Source: Bacteroidota bacterium (lineage in GTDB: Bacteria; Bacteroidota; Bacteroidia; Chitinophagales; Chitinophagaceae). From it: 64,000 nucleotides of DNA. The stretch is from NCBI GenBank assembly GCA_013288945.1, contig JABDAZ010000002.1, positions 1 to 64,000 of the forward strand. The letters run 5' to 3'. Of this stretch, positions 53,973-62,050 are shown piece by piece. Under the pieces are notes generated by a model. The model saw only the letters and a program-made list of their open reading frames with translations, searched no databases and was not told the DNA's origin. Each line of letters begins with the position of its first letter. Within the stretch, counting starts at the first letter, position 1. The position numbers were made by a program, and so were the translations under genes.

Positions 53973-54944
53973 TTAGTCAAAACTCTGGTTACTCGATGCT
54001 GCAAGTTTCAGCAACCTGTCGTATTGTTCGGGAGTAATATCGTTGTAAAAATAATAAACAGGATCAACGGTGTCGACATTTCTGTGCACTTCATAATGGC
54101 AGTGCGGGCCGGTACTTTTTCCGGTGCTTCCAACCCAGCCGATAATTTCACCACGTTTTACTTTTTCTCCCGGATGCACTTTTACACGAAACATATGGCC
54201 GTATAAAGTTTTATATCCATAACCGTGATTAATAACAACATGGTTTCCGTAACCATTTCCTGTATTGCCCGCAGTTTCAATTGTTCCGTTTGCCGTTGCA
54301 TAAATCGGCGTTCCCTGTGGCGCAGCAAAATCAAGCCCGGCGTGAAATTTAGTGGTTTTATAAACTGGATCAATCCTATATCCATAGCCAGAAGCAATCC
54401 TGCTTAAATCTTTATTATTAACAGGCTGAATCGCTGGCGTGCATGCCAATAGTTGCTCTTTATTTTTTACAAAACCATCAATTTCAGAATAAGATTTTGT
54501 TTGAACCGCAATGCGCGAAGTAAGATTGTTTAAAGTATTTGCAATGGAAGTCGATAAATTTTCCTGGTCCATTCCCTGCACGAGTTGAATTTCCTTTTGC
54601 TGATCCAACGCTTTTGCACGCGCGCTATCGGGAATTGGGTTGGCTTCAAAAATGGCGCGGTACACATGGTTATCGCGTTTTTCCAACTCGCCCATTTGCT
54701 CCTGCAATTTTTTTATTTTATCATCCAGCACATAATAATTATCCTTCAGCGCTTCATTTCTTTGTATTAATCTTTTTTCATTTGCCGAAGGAAAATATTT
54801 GTACGCAATGGAAACAAGTATAACGGCAGTTACCATCGACGTTGAAAAAAAACCAAGCACACGCAAGAGTTTTACCCGGAGTGGTGTCTCCAGTTTTTCA
54901 TAACGGAGCGTATTGGTATTATAATAATATTTTATTTTCTTCAT
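53973..54944 (-). CDS. M23-family metallopeptidase with coiled coil, membrane-anchored
   Basis: A 323-residue peptidoglycan hydrolase-like protein. One membrane helix (30-48) is followed by a coiled coil (about 55-95, KKLQEQMGELEKR) and then the M23 domain from about 180. Zinc ligands are H201 and D205 (FHAGLDFAAP) and H283 (GPHCHYEV). Similar proteins, NlpD or EnvC-like, cleave or activate cleavage of cell-wall cross-links. It diverges from alaS, a gene order I recall from other Bacteroidota. The stop codon abuts a heptad element. Confidence 0.88.
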   Translation of the reverse strand: MKKIKYYYNTNTLRYEKLETPLRVKLLRVLGFFSTSMVTAVILVSIAYKYFPSANEKRLIQRNEALKDNYYVLDDKIKKLQEQMGELEKRDNHVYRAIFEANPIPDSARAKALDQQKEIQLVQGMDQENLSTSIANTLNNLTSRIAVQTKSYSEIDGFVKNKEQLLACTPAIQPVNNKDLSRIASGYGYRIDPVYKTTKFHAGLDFAAPQGTPIYATANGTIETAGNTGNGYGNHVVINHGYGYKTLYGHMFRVKVHPGEKVKRGEIIGWVGSTGKSTGPHCHYEVHRNVDTVDPVYYFYNDITPEQYDRLLKLAASSNQSFD

Positions 54945-54998
54945 GCTGCAAGCTGTTATTAAACCGTTTTACAGGTTAATAAAACAATTTGAATCGCG

Positions 54999-55006
54999 TA
55001 CTTTTG
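54999..55006 (+). promoter_or_regulatory. Possible -7 promoter element upstream of alaS
   Basis: TACTTTTG matches the Bacteroidota -7 consensus TAnnTTTG. It lies 76 bases before the chosen alaS start codon in the 137-base divergent region. The -33 position (about 54975) reads GGTTAA, not a clean TTG. Confidence 0.3.
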
Positions 55007-55081
55007 CACCGCTATAATAATGCGGGATTACAAATATAATTCTTAGCCACTCAACCAACAACCAAAGATTTATTGCACATG

Positions 55082-57904
55082 ATGACAAGCGCAGAGATAC
55101 GGCAGCAGTTTATGGATTTTTTTAAATCGAAAGGGCATGTGATTGTTCCTTCCGCACCGATTGTTATTAAGAATGATCCGACATTACTATTCACGAATGC
55201 CGGGATGAACCAGTTTAAAGAATTTTTTTTAGGAAATAAAAAAGCGCCAAACCCGCGCGTGGCCGACACGCAAAAATGTTTGCGCGTAAGTGGCAAGCAC
55301 AATGATTTGGAAGAAGTGGGCGTAGATACTTATCACCACACGATGTTTGAAATGCTGGGCAACTGGAGCTTTGGCGATTATTTTAAAAAAGAAGCCATTG
55401 CATATAGCTGGGAATTATTAACGGAAGTATATAAACTGGATAAGGAAAAATTATATGTTACCATTTTTGAAGGCGATGAAAAAGAAGGCCTGCCGCGCGA
55501 TGAAGAAGCTTTTAATGAATGGAAAAAATGGATTGGCGAAGACCGGATTTTACTCGGAAATAAAAAAGATAATTTTTGGGAAATGGGCGACACCGGCCCT
55601 TGCGGCCCATGCACAGAAATACATGTTGATTGCAGAAGCGATGAAGAAAAAAAATTGATTGATGGAAAAACGCTCGTTAATAATGATCATCCGCAGGTAA
55701 TTGAAATTTGGAATAATGTATTCATTCAATTCAACCGCTTAAAAGATGGAACGCTGGAACCTTTGCCTGCAAAGCATGTAGATACAGGAATGGGTTTTGA
55801 AAGATTGGTGCGCGTGCTGCAAAACAAACAAAGTAATTATGATACAGATGTTTTTACGGGAACGATTAATGGAATAGAAAAAATTACGAATAAAAAATAC
55901 GGATATACAGACAGCAAACAGGATATTGCTTTTCGTGTGCTGGCAGATCATATCCGAGCGATTGCATTTACAATTGCAGACGGTCAACTGCCATCCAACA
56001 CTGGCGCGGGTTACGTGATACGAAGAATTTTGCGAAGAGCAGTACGTTATTTTTATTCTTACTTGGATTATAAGCAACCATTATTATTTCAATTAATGCC
56101 ATTGCTTGCAAAACAATTTGAAAATGTTTTTCCGGAATTAATAAAGCAATTGGATTTTGTTGTGAAAGTTGTTAAAGAAGAAGAAGATAGTTTTTTGAGG
56201 ACGTTGGAAAAGGGACTGAAAAGATTTGAACAAATAAGATTTGATAAAATAAAGTTGTTTAATCAAAATGTTATTCAAAATTGTTTAATAGGAGGAAATT
56301 CACAATTGGATTCTTTTATTCAAATATTGGGTGAAGAAGAATATTATTCCATGCCTATTAATCTTAGTCAGAAAGCAATTGATTTATTAACAGAAAACGG
56401 GAAATACTCGAATAATAAAGCAAATATGGATATCTATGCTTTTACCTCTCAAAATGACTTGGTAATTGATGGATATTATGGTTTTGAACTTTATGACACT
56501 TATGGATTTCCATTTGACTTGACAAAACTTCTTGCATCTGAGTCAGGTTTGACTATAGATGAAATAGGATTTGAAAAACAGATGCAACAACAAAAATCCC
56601 GTTCACGCGCGGCAACTGCAATTGATACGGAAGACTGGATTGTGCTTAATGAAAATGTATCAACAGAATTTGTTGGTTATGATACATTGGAAATAAAAAG
56701 CAAAATAATTAAGTACAGAAAGGTAAAAGCAAAAGGCAAAGAAGCATTTCAACTGGTTTTAAATACAACTCCATTTTACGCTGAAAGTGGCGGCCAGGTT
56801 GGCGATACGGGAAAATTAATTATTAATAACGAGGAATTAATAATTACTGATACAAAGAAAGAGAATGATTTGATTATTCATTTTGCAGATGCATTGCCAA
56901 CTGATTTTGCAGATGAAGTAATCGCAAAAGTTGATATTAATAAGAGGAAGGAAACTGCTGTACATCATTCAGCAACACATTTATTGCATGCTGCATTAAG
57001 ACAAGTTCTCGGAACGCACGTTGCGCAAAAAGGTTCGTTTGTAAATGATGAATATCTGCGTTTCGATTTTTCTCATTTTGCAAAAATGACGGACAGTGAA
57101 ATTGAACAGGTTGAAAAAATAGTGAATGAAAAAATCCGCGAAAATATTCCCGTTGTTATTAATGAAATGCCAAAGGATGAAGCGCTGAAACTCGGTGCCA
57201 TGGCTTTGTTTGGAGAAAAATATGGTGACAGAGTGAGAGTTGTTGTTATCGATCCAAAATATTCTGTTGAGCTTTGTGGTGGCACACATGTTGGCGCAAC
57301 TGGCGAACTCGGCTTCTTTAAAATAAAACAGGAAACGGCTGTTGCTGCAGGCGTTCGCCGCATTGAAGCGATTAGCGGAAAAGCTGCTGAAGCATTTATT
57401 AATGAACAATTCAGCACAATTAAATCTATCAAAGAATCTTTAAAAAATCCGAAGAATATTAATAAAGCAATCGACAATTTGCAGTCGGAAAATAATGATC
57501 TTAAAAAACATATTGAACATCTCGAAGCGCGCCAATTGGTTATTATAAAAAATGAATTGCTGCTGAAAGATGAAATCATTAATCAGATAAATTTTATCGG
57601 AAGTATTGTTGAAGTAACGAATGCAGATGCGTTAAAAAAACTTTGCAACGATTTAAAAAATCATCTCCGCGATTTTGTAATTGTGCTTTGCGCAAACATT
57701 GGCGGAAAGCCGTTTGTAGCAGTTTGTATTGCTGAAAATGTTGTTGCTGCAAAAAATTTAGATGCAGGAAAAATTATTAAAGAACACATTGCGCCATTAA
57801 TAAATGGCGGCGGCGGCGGACAAAAAACTTTGGCAACTGCCGGCGGACAAGATGCAAGTAATTTACAATCGGTTATTAATAAAGTGAAAGCGCTAATCTC
57901 ATAA
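55082..57904 (+). CDS. alaS: Alanine--tRNA ligase with an expanded catalytic-domain insertion
   Basis: A 940-residue enzyme that charges tRNA-Ala. It starts MTSAEIRQQFMDFFKSKGH; two in-frame ATG codons (55079, 55082) follow a TTG, and 55082 fits the family start. Catalytic motifs include TNAGMNQFKEFFLG, GDTGPCGPCTEIH and DTGMGFERL. The editing domain shows HHSATHLLHAAL and CGGTHVGATGELG, and the C-terminal DHHA1 region has a Gly-rich NGGGGGQ. About 75 residues (385-460, SQLDSFIQILGEEEYYSM and adjacent) lie where other AlaRS have about 20. The length exceeds the usual 870-880 by that amount. Confidence 0.93.
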   Translation: MTSAEIRQQFMDFFKSKGHVIVPSAPIVIKNDPTLLFTNAGMNQFKEFFLGNKKAPNPRVADTQKCLRVSGKHNDLEEVGVDTYHHTMFEMLGNWSFGDYFKKEAIAYSWELLTEVYKLDKEKLYVTIFEGDEKEGLPRDEEAFNEWKKWIGEDRILLGNKKDNFWEMGDTGPCGPCTEIHVDCRSDEEKKLIDGKTLVNNDHPQVIEIWNNVFIQFNRLKDGTLEPLPAKHVDTGMGFERLVRVLQNKQSNYDTDVFTGTINGIEKITNKKYGYTDSKQDIAFRVLADHIRAIAFTIADGQLPSNTGAGYVIRRILRRAVRYFYSYLDYKQPLLFQLMPLLAKQFENVFPELIKQLDFVVKVVKEEEDSFLRTLEKGLKRFEQIRFDKIKLFNQNVIQNCLIGGNSQLDSFIQILGEEEYYSMPINLSQKAIDLLTENGKYSNNKANMDIYAFTSQNDLVIDGYYGFELYDTYGFPFDLTKLLASESGLTIDEIGFEKQMQQQKSRSRAATAIDTEDWIVLNENVSTEFVGYDTLEIKSKIIKYRKVKAKGKEAFQLVLNTTPFYAESGGQVGDTGKLIINNEELIITDTKKENDLIIHFADALPTDFADEVIAKVDINKRKETAVHHSATHLLHAALRQVLGTHVAQKGSFVNDEYLRFDFSHFAKMTDSEIEQVEKIVNEKIRENIPVVINEMPKDEALKLGAMALFGEKYGDRVRVVVIDPKYSVELCGGTHVGATGELGFFKIKQETAVAAGVRRIEAISGKAAEAFINEQFSTIKSIKESLKNPKNINKAIDNLQSENNDLKKHIEHLEARQLVIIKNELLLKDEIINQINFIGSIVEVTNADALKKLCNDLKNHLRDFVIVLCANIGGKPFVAVCIAENVVAAKNLDAGKIIKEHIAPLINGGGGGQKTLATAGGQDASNLQSVINKVKALIS

Positions 57905-58016
57905 TCCGATTTTAGCGTTTGAAAAAAGATTTCCGAAAAATTTCGTAGTTTCAAATATTCCATTATATTTGATGTACGAAATTTGACGTAGATAATTATT
58001 TCACACAAAAAAAATA

Positions 58017-59045
58017 ATGATGAAAAAATATTTTTTGAAATCTGTAAGCCTTGCTGCTATTGTGTTAGCGCTTAATGTCCGCTCTTTTGCGCAAGATACT
58101 CCACCGCCTCCTCCGCCGCATATAATTGAAGATGGCAATAATCATGAAGAAATTATTATTTCCAAAAAAGGCGATAAAGATATAAAGATGACTGTTGAAA
58201 TTAAAGACGGCCAGATTTATATTAATGGAAAAAAAACAGATGAGTTTAGCGATGATAATATTTCCATTCATAAAAGAATAAAACGTGAGATTAATGATGA
58301 TGCTTTTTCTTTTTCTGCGCCTGAATCGCCTTATCAAAATGGAAGTTGGAATTATAATACCTATTCAGATATGTATTCGGGCCACACGGCTTTTTTGGGC
58401 GTGAGTTCAGAAAAAACGGAAGATGGTGCAAAAATTATTGAAGTAACAAAAGAAAGCCCTGCGGAAAAATCTGGCTTGCAAAAAGGCGATGTGATTACAA
58501 AGATTAATGACGCAAAAATTGAAACGCCGGAAGATTTATCAAAGGCAATTCATTCTTACAAAGTAGAAGATAAAGTGGCAGTTACTTTTAAACGCGATAA
58601 TAAAGAACAAAAAGTTACTGCTGTGCTCGAAAAATTAAAAGGCACTTTCAACAAGTCTTTTAATATTACTATTCCGGATATGGATATGGCGCAAATGCCA
58701 ACAGTAAAAGAGTATGGCGGAATGAACAAAATGTATGGCCCGCGCGCGTTTTCAATAAAATATGATAAGCCAAAAATTGGTATTAAAGCGCAGGATACGG
58801 AAGATGGCAAAGGTGTAAAAGTGCTTGATGTGGATGATGAATCTCCGGCTGAAAAAGCGGGTATTAAAGAGGATGATATTATTACGGAATTTGATGGAAA
58901 GATTGTGAACAGTGCTGATGCACTTGCAGCAGCATCGCGCGCGGCCAAAGATAAAAGTGTATTTAAAGTAAAATTTAAAAGAGATGATAAACAACAGGAA
59001 GTGGAAATTAAAATTCCAAAGAAATTAAAAACTGCTGATTTATAA
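58017..59045 (+). CDS. Exported protein with two PDZ domains
   Basis: A 342-residue exported protein. The signal peptide is MMKKYFLKSVSLAAIVLALN, followed by a Pro-rich turn (TPPPPPPH). Two PDZ domains are visible, about 122-205 (AFLGVSSEKTEDGAKIIEVT, ESPAEKSGLQKGDVITKIND) and 250-330 (IGIKAQDTEDGKGVKVLDVD, ESPAEKAGIKEDDIITEF). No serine-protease triad precedes them, so this is not a complete DegP-like protease; it may be a periplasmic adaptor. An adjacent ATG at 58020 is equally possible as the start. A terminator follows. Confidence 0.85.
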   Translation: MMKKYFLKSVSLAAIVLALNVRSFAQDTPPPPPPHIIEDGNNHEEIIISKKGDKDIKMTVEIKDGQIYINGKKTDEFSDDNISIHKRIKREINDDAFSFSAPESPYQNGSWNYNTYSDMYSGHTAFLGVSSEKTEDGAKIIEVTKESPAEKSGLQKGDVITKINDAKIETPEDLSKAIHSYKVEDKVAVTFKRDNKEQKVTAVLEKLKGTFNKSFNITIPDMDMAQMPTVKEYGGMNKMYGPRAFSIKYDKPKIGIKAQDTEDGKGVKVLDVDDESPAEKAGIKEDDIITEFDGKIVNSADALAAASRAAKDKSVFKVKFKRDDKQQEVEIKIPKKLKTADL

Positions 59046-59072
59046 TTTGTAATTACGCTGATTTTTTGAATG

Positions 59073-59106
59073 AAGAGTTGCCCTGCAGGCAGCTCTTTTT
59101 TTTTTT
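59073..59106 (+). terminator. Terminator of the PDZ protein gene
   Basis: AAGAGTTGCC and GGCAGCTCTT pair with one G-T wobble around CTGCA, followed by ten or more T. It lies 27 bases after the stop codon. Confidence 0.85.
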
Positions 59107-59241
59107 AATAAACGTGAAAATTGATTTGAACCATTCGTCATTATAGCGACATGAAATACCGTGTGAATGCGGTATTTTTGCTGCTCACTTTTTAAAGTTA
59201 ATAATGCAAACTGATTTGCAGATTGCTGAATAAAGAACAAT

Positions 59242-59285
59242 TGTAAAAGTGTGCGACGCAACTGATGATGATTAAAGAACTACTG
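59242..59285 (+). repeat. Dispersed GCGACGCAAC element, copy 6
   Basis: GTGCGACGCAAC at 59251-59262, preceded by gtaaaa and followed by TGATGATG. The core ends 40 bases before the gatB start, in the same orientation. The GGTTACA block is not evident. Confidence 0.65.
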
Positions 59286-59302
59286 ATCACTCAATAAAAA
59301 TA

Positions 59303-60754
59303 ATGGCAGTTAATTACGATAAATATGAAATAGTTGTTGGGCTTGAAGTGCATGCGCAACTGCTTACGCAAACAAAATTATTTTGTGGCGACAGCGCTTC
59401 ATTTGGTGGCGAACCGAACACGCATGTAAGTGCAATTACACTTGGCCATCCCGGAACGTTGCCGAAGCTGAGTAAAAAAGCTGTTGAATATGCAGTGAAA
59501 ATGGGTTTGGCCTGCCATTGCGAAATTGAACGCCATAATTATTTTGCACGCAAAAATTATTTTTATCCTGATTTGCCGAAAGGTTATCAGATTACGCAGC
59601 ATACAACGCCCATTTGCAAAGGCGGTTTTGTTGTTATTAAAACTGCAAACGGAGACAAAAATATTTTATTAAACCGCATTCATTTAGAAGAAGATGCCGG
59701 CAAAAGTTTGCATGATGTGGATGAAAAAAATACAAGCATTGATTATAACCGCGCAGGCGTTCCATTGATTGAAATCGTTACGGAGCCTTGCTTGCAGAGC
59801 AGCGATGAGGCTTTTTTATATTTAACGGAGCTGCGAAAAATTTTGCGCTATACTGAAGTTTGCGATGGCAATATGGAAGAAGGAAGTATGCGTTGCGATG
59901 CGAATGTGTCGATACGATTGAAGGGTGAAAAAAAGTTGGGGACGAAGGTTGAAGTAAAGAATTTAAATTCTATACGTAACGTGAAACGTGCAATTGAATT
60001 TGAAACAAAACGATTAATAGAATTGGTTGAAAATGGCGGAAATGTAACGCAGGAAACAAGAAGTTTTGATGCAAATAACGGAACAACATTTTCAATGCGC
60101 ACAAAAGAAGATGCAAATGACTACCGCTATTTTGCTGATCCGGATTTGACGCCGTTTAATATCACGGATATTTTTTTGGAAGAAATTAAAAAAACAATTC
60201 CTGCATTGCCGGAAGAATTAATTGCGAAATATACCAGCGTATTAATGCTGCCCGAATATGATGCGCGTGTGATTTGTGATGATAAAGAAACGTCTGATTT
60301 TTTTGAAAAAATAATTAAGCAAACAACAAATTATAAAGCCGCCGCAAACTGGTTAATCGGCCCGATAAAATCTTATTTAAATGAAAACAGTTTATTAATA
60401 AAAGATTTTTCTGTTAGTGCAGAAACGCTTGCGCAACTAATACAATTGGTTGATGAAGGCAAAGTAAATTTTTCAGTAGCATCAACAAAAATTTTACCTG
60501 AATTAATAAAAGATAAAAACGCAAACCCGCTGGAAGTGGCTACAGCACTGAATTTGGTGCAAAGTTCGGATACAAGTGAAGTTTTAATTTGGGTGGAAGA
60601 AGCACTCGCAAAAATGCCGGATAAAGTTGCAGAATATAAAAAAGGCAAGAAAGGATTAATCGGTTTATTTGTTGGCGAAGTAAAAAGAATATCAAAAGGA
60701 AAAGCAGATCCAAAACTTACGAATGAAATATTATTACAAAAATTAAATAGTTAG
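59303..60754 (+). CDS. gatB: Aspartyl/glutamyl-tRNA amidotransferase subunit B
   Basis: A 483-residue subunit of GatCAB, which converts Glu-tRNA(Gln) or Asp-tRNA(Asn) to the amide form. It begins with the conserved IVVGLEVHAQLLTQTKLFC and shows DLPKGYQITQ, RIHLEEDAGKS, DYNRAGVPLIEIVTEP and EGSMRCDANVSIR. The C-terminal YqeY-like tail domain is from about 330. GatA and GatC are elsewhere. ATG 59303 fits the conserved start. Confidence 0.96.
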   Translation: MAVNYDKYEIVVGLEVHAQLLTQTKLFCGDSASFGGEPNTHVSAITLGHPGTLPKLSKKAVEYAVKMGLACHCEIERHNYFARKNYFYPDLPKGYQITQHTTPICKGGFVVIKTANGDKNILLNRIHLEEDAGKSLHDVDEKNTSIDYNRAGVPLIEIVTEPCLQSSDEAFLYLTELRKILRYTEVCDGNMEEGSMRCDANVSIRLKGEKKLGTKVEVKNLNSIRNVKRAIEFETKRLIELVENGGNVTQETRSFDANNGTTFSMRTKEDANDYRYFADPDLTPFNITDIFLEEIKKTIPALPEELIAKYTSVLMLPEYDARVICDDKETSDFFEKIIKQTTNYKAAANWLIGPIKSYLNENSLLIKDFSVSAETLAQLIQLVDEGKVNFSVASTKILPELIKDKNANPLEVATALNLVQSSDTSEVLIWVEEALAKMPDKVAEYKKGKKGLIGLFVGEVKRISKGKADPKLTNEILLQKLNS

Positions 60755-60778
60755 TCAACGTGTTTATCAATCTTAAAA

Positions 60779-61948
60779 ATGAAAATAAATTTTATGCATA
60801 AAAAAATATTGTGGTTATTAATGAGCGGTACATTTTTATTAATGTATTCATGCAAACAAAACGGGCAAAATAAATTTCATGTGGTTGGAAGTTTTAAAAA
60901 TGCAACGGTAACAAAAGTTGCGCTGCTTTCTATACCAACCGGAAAAGATCAATTGCCTGTTACTTTGGATTCTGCAAAACTTTCAGGAAGCAATGGCAGC
61001 TTCAGTTTAACGGCTAGTGGAAAAAAACAGGAAATTTATGAACTTGTTTTTGGAGATAATATTCCGGTGCCAATTATTAATGATGCAGAGGAAATAAAAG
61101 TAGATGTAGACTTAGGAAAAAAAGATGATTACTATGAAGTAAGCGGTTCGCCTGCAAGCACGATGTTGAAAGATTTGATAAGTACTTTTGGAAAAAAGAA
61201 TTTTGAAGTAGATAGGCAATTTGCTGAGCTGGATAGTTTGAAAAAAGCAAATGCACCTGATAGTATTATGATTACGGCAACTGCAACAAAAAATAATACG
61301 ATTGAAGATTTGAATAGTTATTTAAAAAATTTTATTGAAAAAAGTTCAAACGGTTCATTAAGTGTGCTTGCTTTAGGTTGGGCATCTCGCAGTTTATCAA
61401 CGCCGGATTTTGAAAAAGAATTGGCTGTTGTAACAAAAAAATTCCCTGATAATTTAGTGTTGCAGGATATGCGCAAAAGTTATTATGCACAAAAAACACA
61501 AGCACAAACGCCTGAACCTACATCAGGCACATGGGTTGGCAAACCCGCGCCGGAACTGAGTTTGGATGATGCCGATGGAAAAGCTATTCCACTTTCTTCA
61601 TTTAAAGGAAAATATGTTTTGGTAGATTTTTGGGCGAGCTGGTGTGGCCCGTGCAGAATGGAAAACCCGAATGTTGTAAAAGCATATTCAGAATATAAAA
61701 ATAAAAATTTTGCCATACTTGGTGTGTCGCTTGATAAAGATAAAGGAGCGTGGCAAAAAGCAGTAAAGGATGATAATTTATCGTGGGCGCAGGTGAGCGA
61801 TTTAAAATATTGGAACAGCCATGCTGTTGAAGTTTTTCAATTCCAGGGAATACCTTTTAATATATTGGTTGATCCACAGGGAAAAATAATTGCACAGGAA
61901 TTACGCGGAGCAGATTTAGAAAATAAATTAAAAGAAGTGTTGCAGTAA
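60779..61948 (+). CDS. TlpA-type thioredoxin-fold disulfide reductase lipoprotein with DUF4369-like N-domain
   Basis: A 389-residue lipoprotein with lipobox LMYSC (C25). The N-terminal all-beta domain (about 33-125) matches the DUF4369 arrangement (FHVVGSFKNATVTKVALL). The C-terminal thioredoxin domain (about 255-389) has the redox motif WCGPC (C289, C292) and PFNILVDPQGKIIA. It would act in the periplasm to reduce disulfides, for example in cytochrome maturation. It follows gatB after 24 bases and ends at an inverted heptad element that provides a terminator. Confidence 0.88.
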   Translation: MKINFMHKKILWLLMSGTFLLMYSCKQNGQNKFHVVGSFKNATVTKVALLSIPTGKDQLPVTLDSAKLSGSNGSFSLTASGKKQEIYELVFGDNIPVPIINDAEEIKVDVDLGKKDDYYEVSGSPASTMLKDLISTFGKKNFEVDRQFAELDSLKKANAPDSIMITATATKNNTIEDLNSYLKNFIEKSSNGSLSVLALGWASRSLSTPDFEKELAVVTKKFPDNLVLQDMRKSYYAQKTQAQTPEPTSGTWVGKPAPELSLDDADGKAIPLSSFKGKYVLVDFWASWCGPCRMENPNVVKAYSEYKNKNFAILGVSLDKDKGAWQKAVKDDNLSWAQVSDLKYWNSHAVEVFQFQGIPFNILVDPQGKIIAQELRGADLENKLKEVLQ

Positions 61949-61953
61949 GGTTT

Positions 61954-62040
61954 AAGATGTAATTGTGTGAGTAAGATTTTAGATGCGGGATTCGAGATAC
62001 GGGATTAATATTTTAAAATCCCTTATTCGTGTCCCGCATC
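61954..62040 (+). terminator. Heptad-type hairpin terminator of the TlpA-like gene
   Basis: The left arm has gatgcgg, gattcga, gatacgg, gattaat (61982-62009); the right arm gives ttaaaat, cccttat, tcgtgtc, ccgcatc, complementary in part. GATGCGGGA pairs with TCCCGCATC-like sequence at the ends. On the plus strand the hairpin is followed by GTTTTTTATA. It lies between the convergent TlpA-like and MMPL genes. Confidence 0.75.
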
Positions 62041-62050
62041 GTTTTTTATA

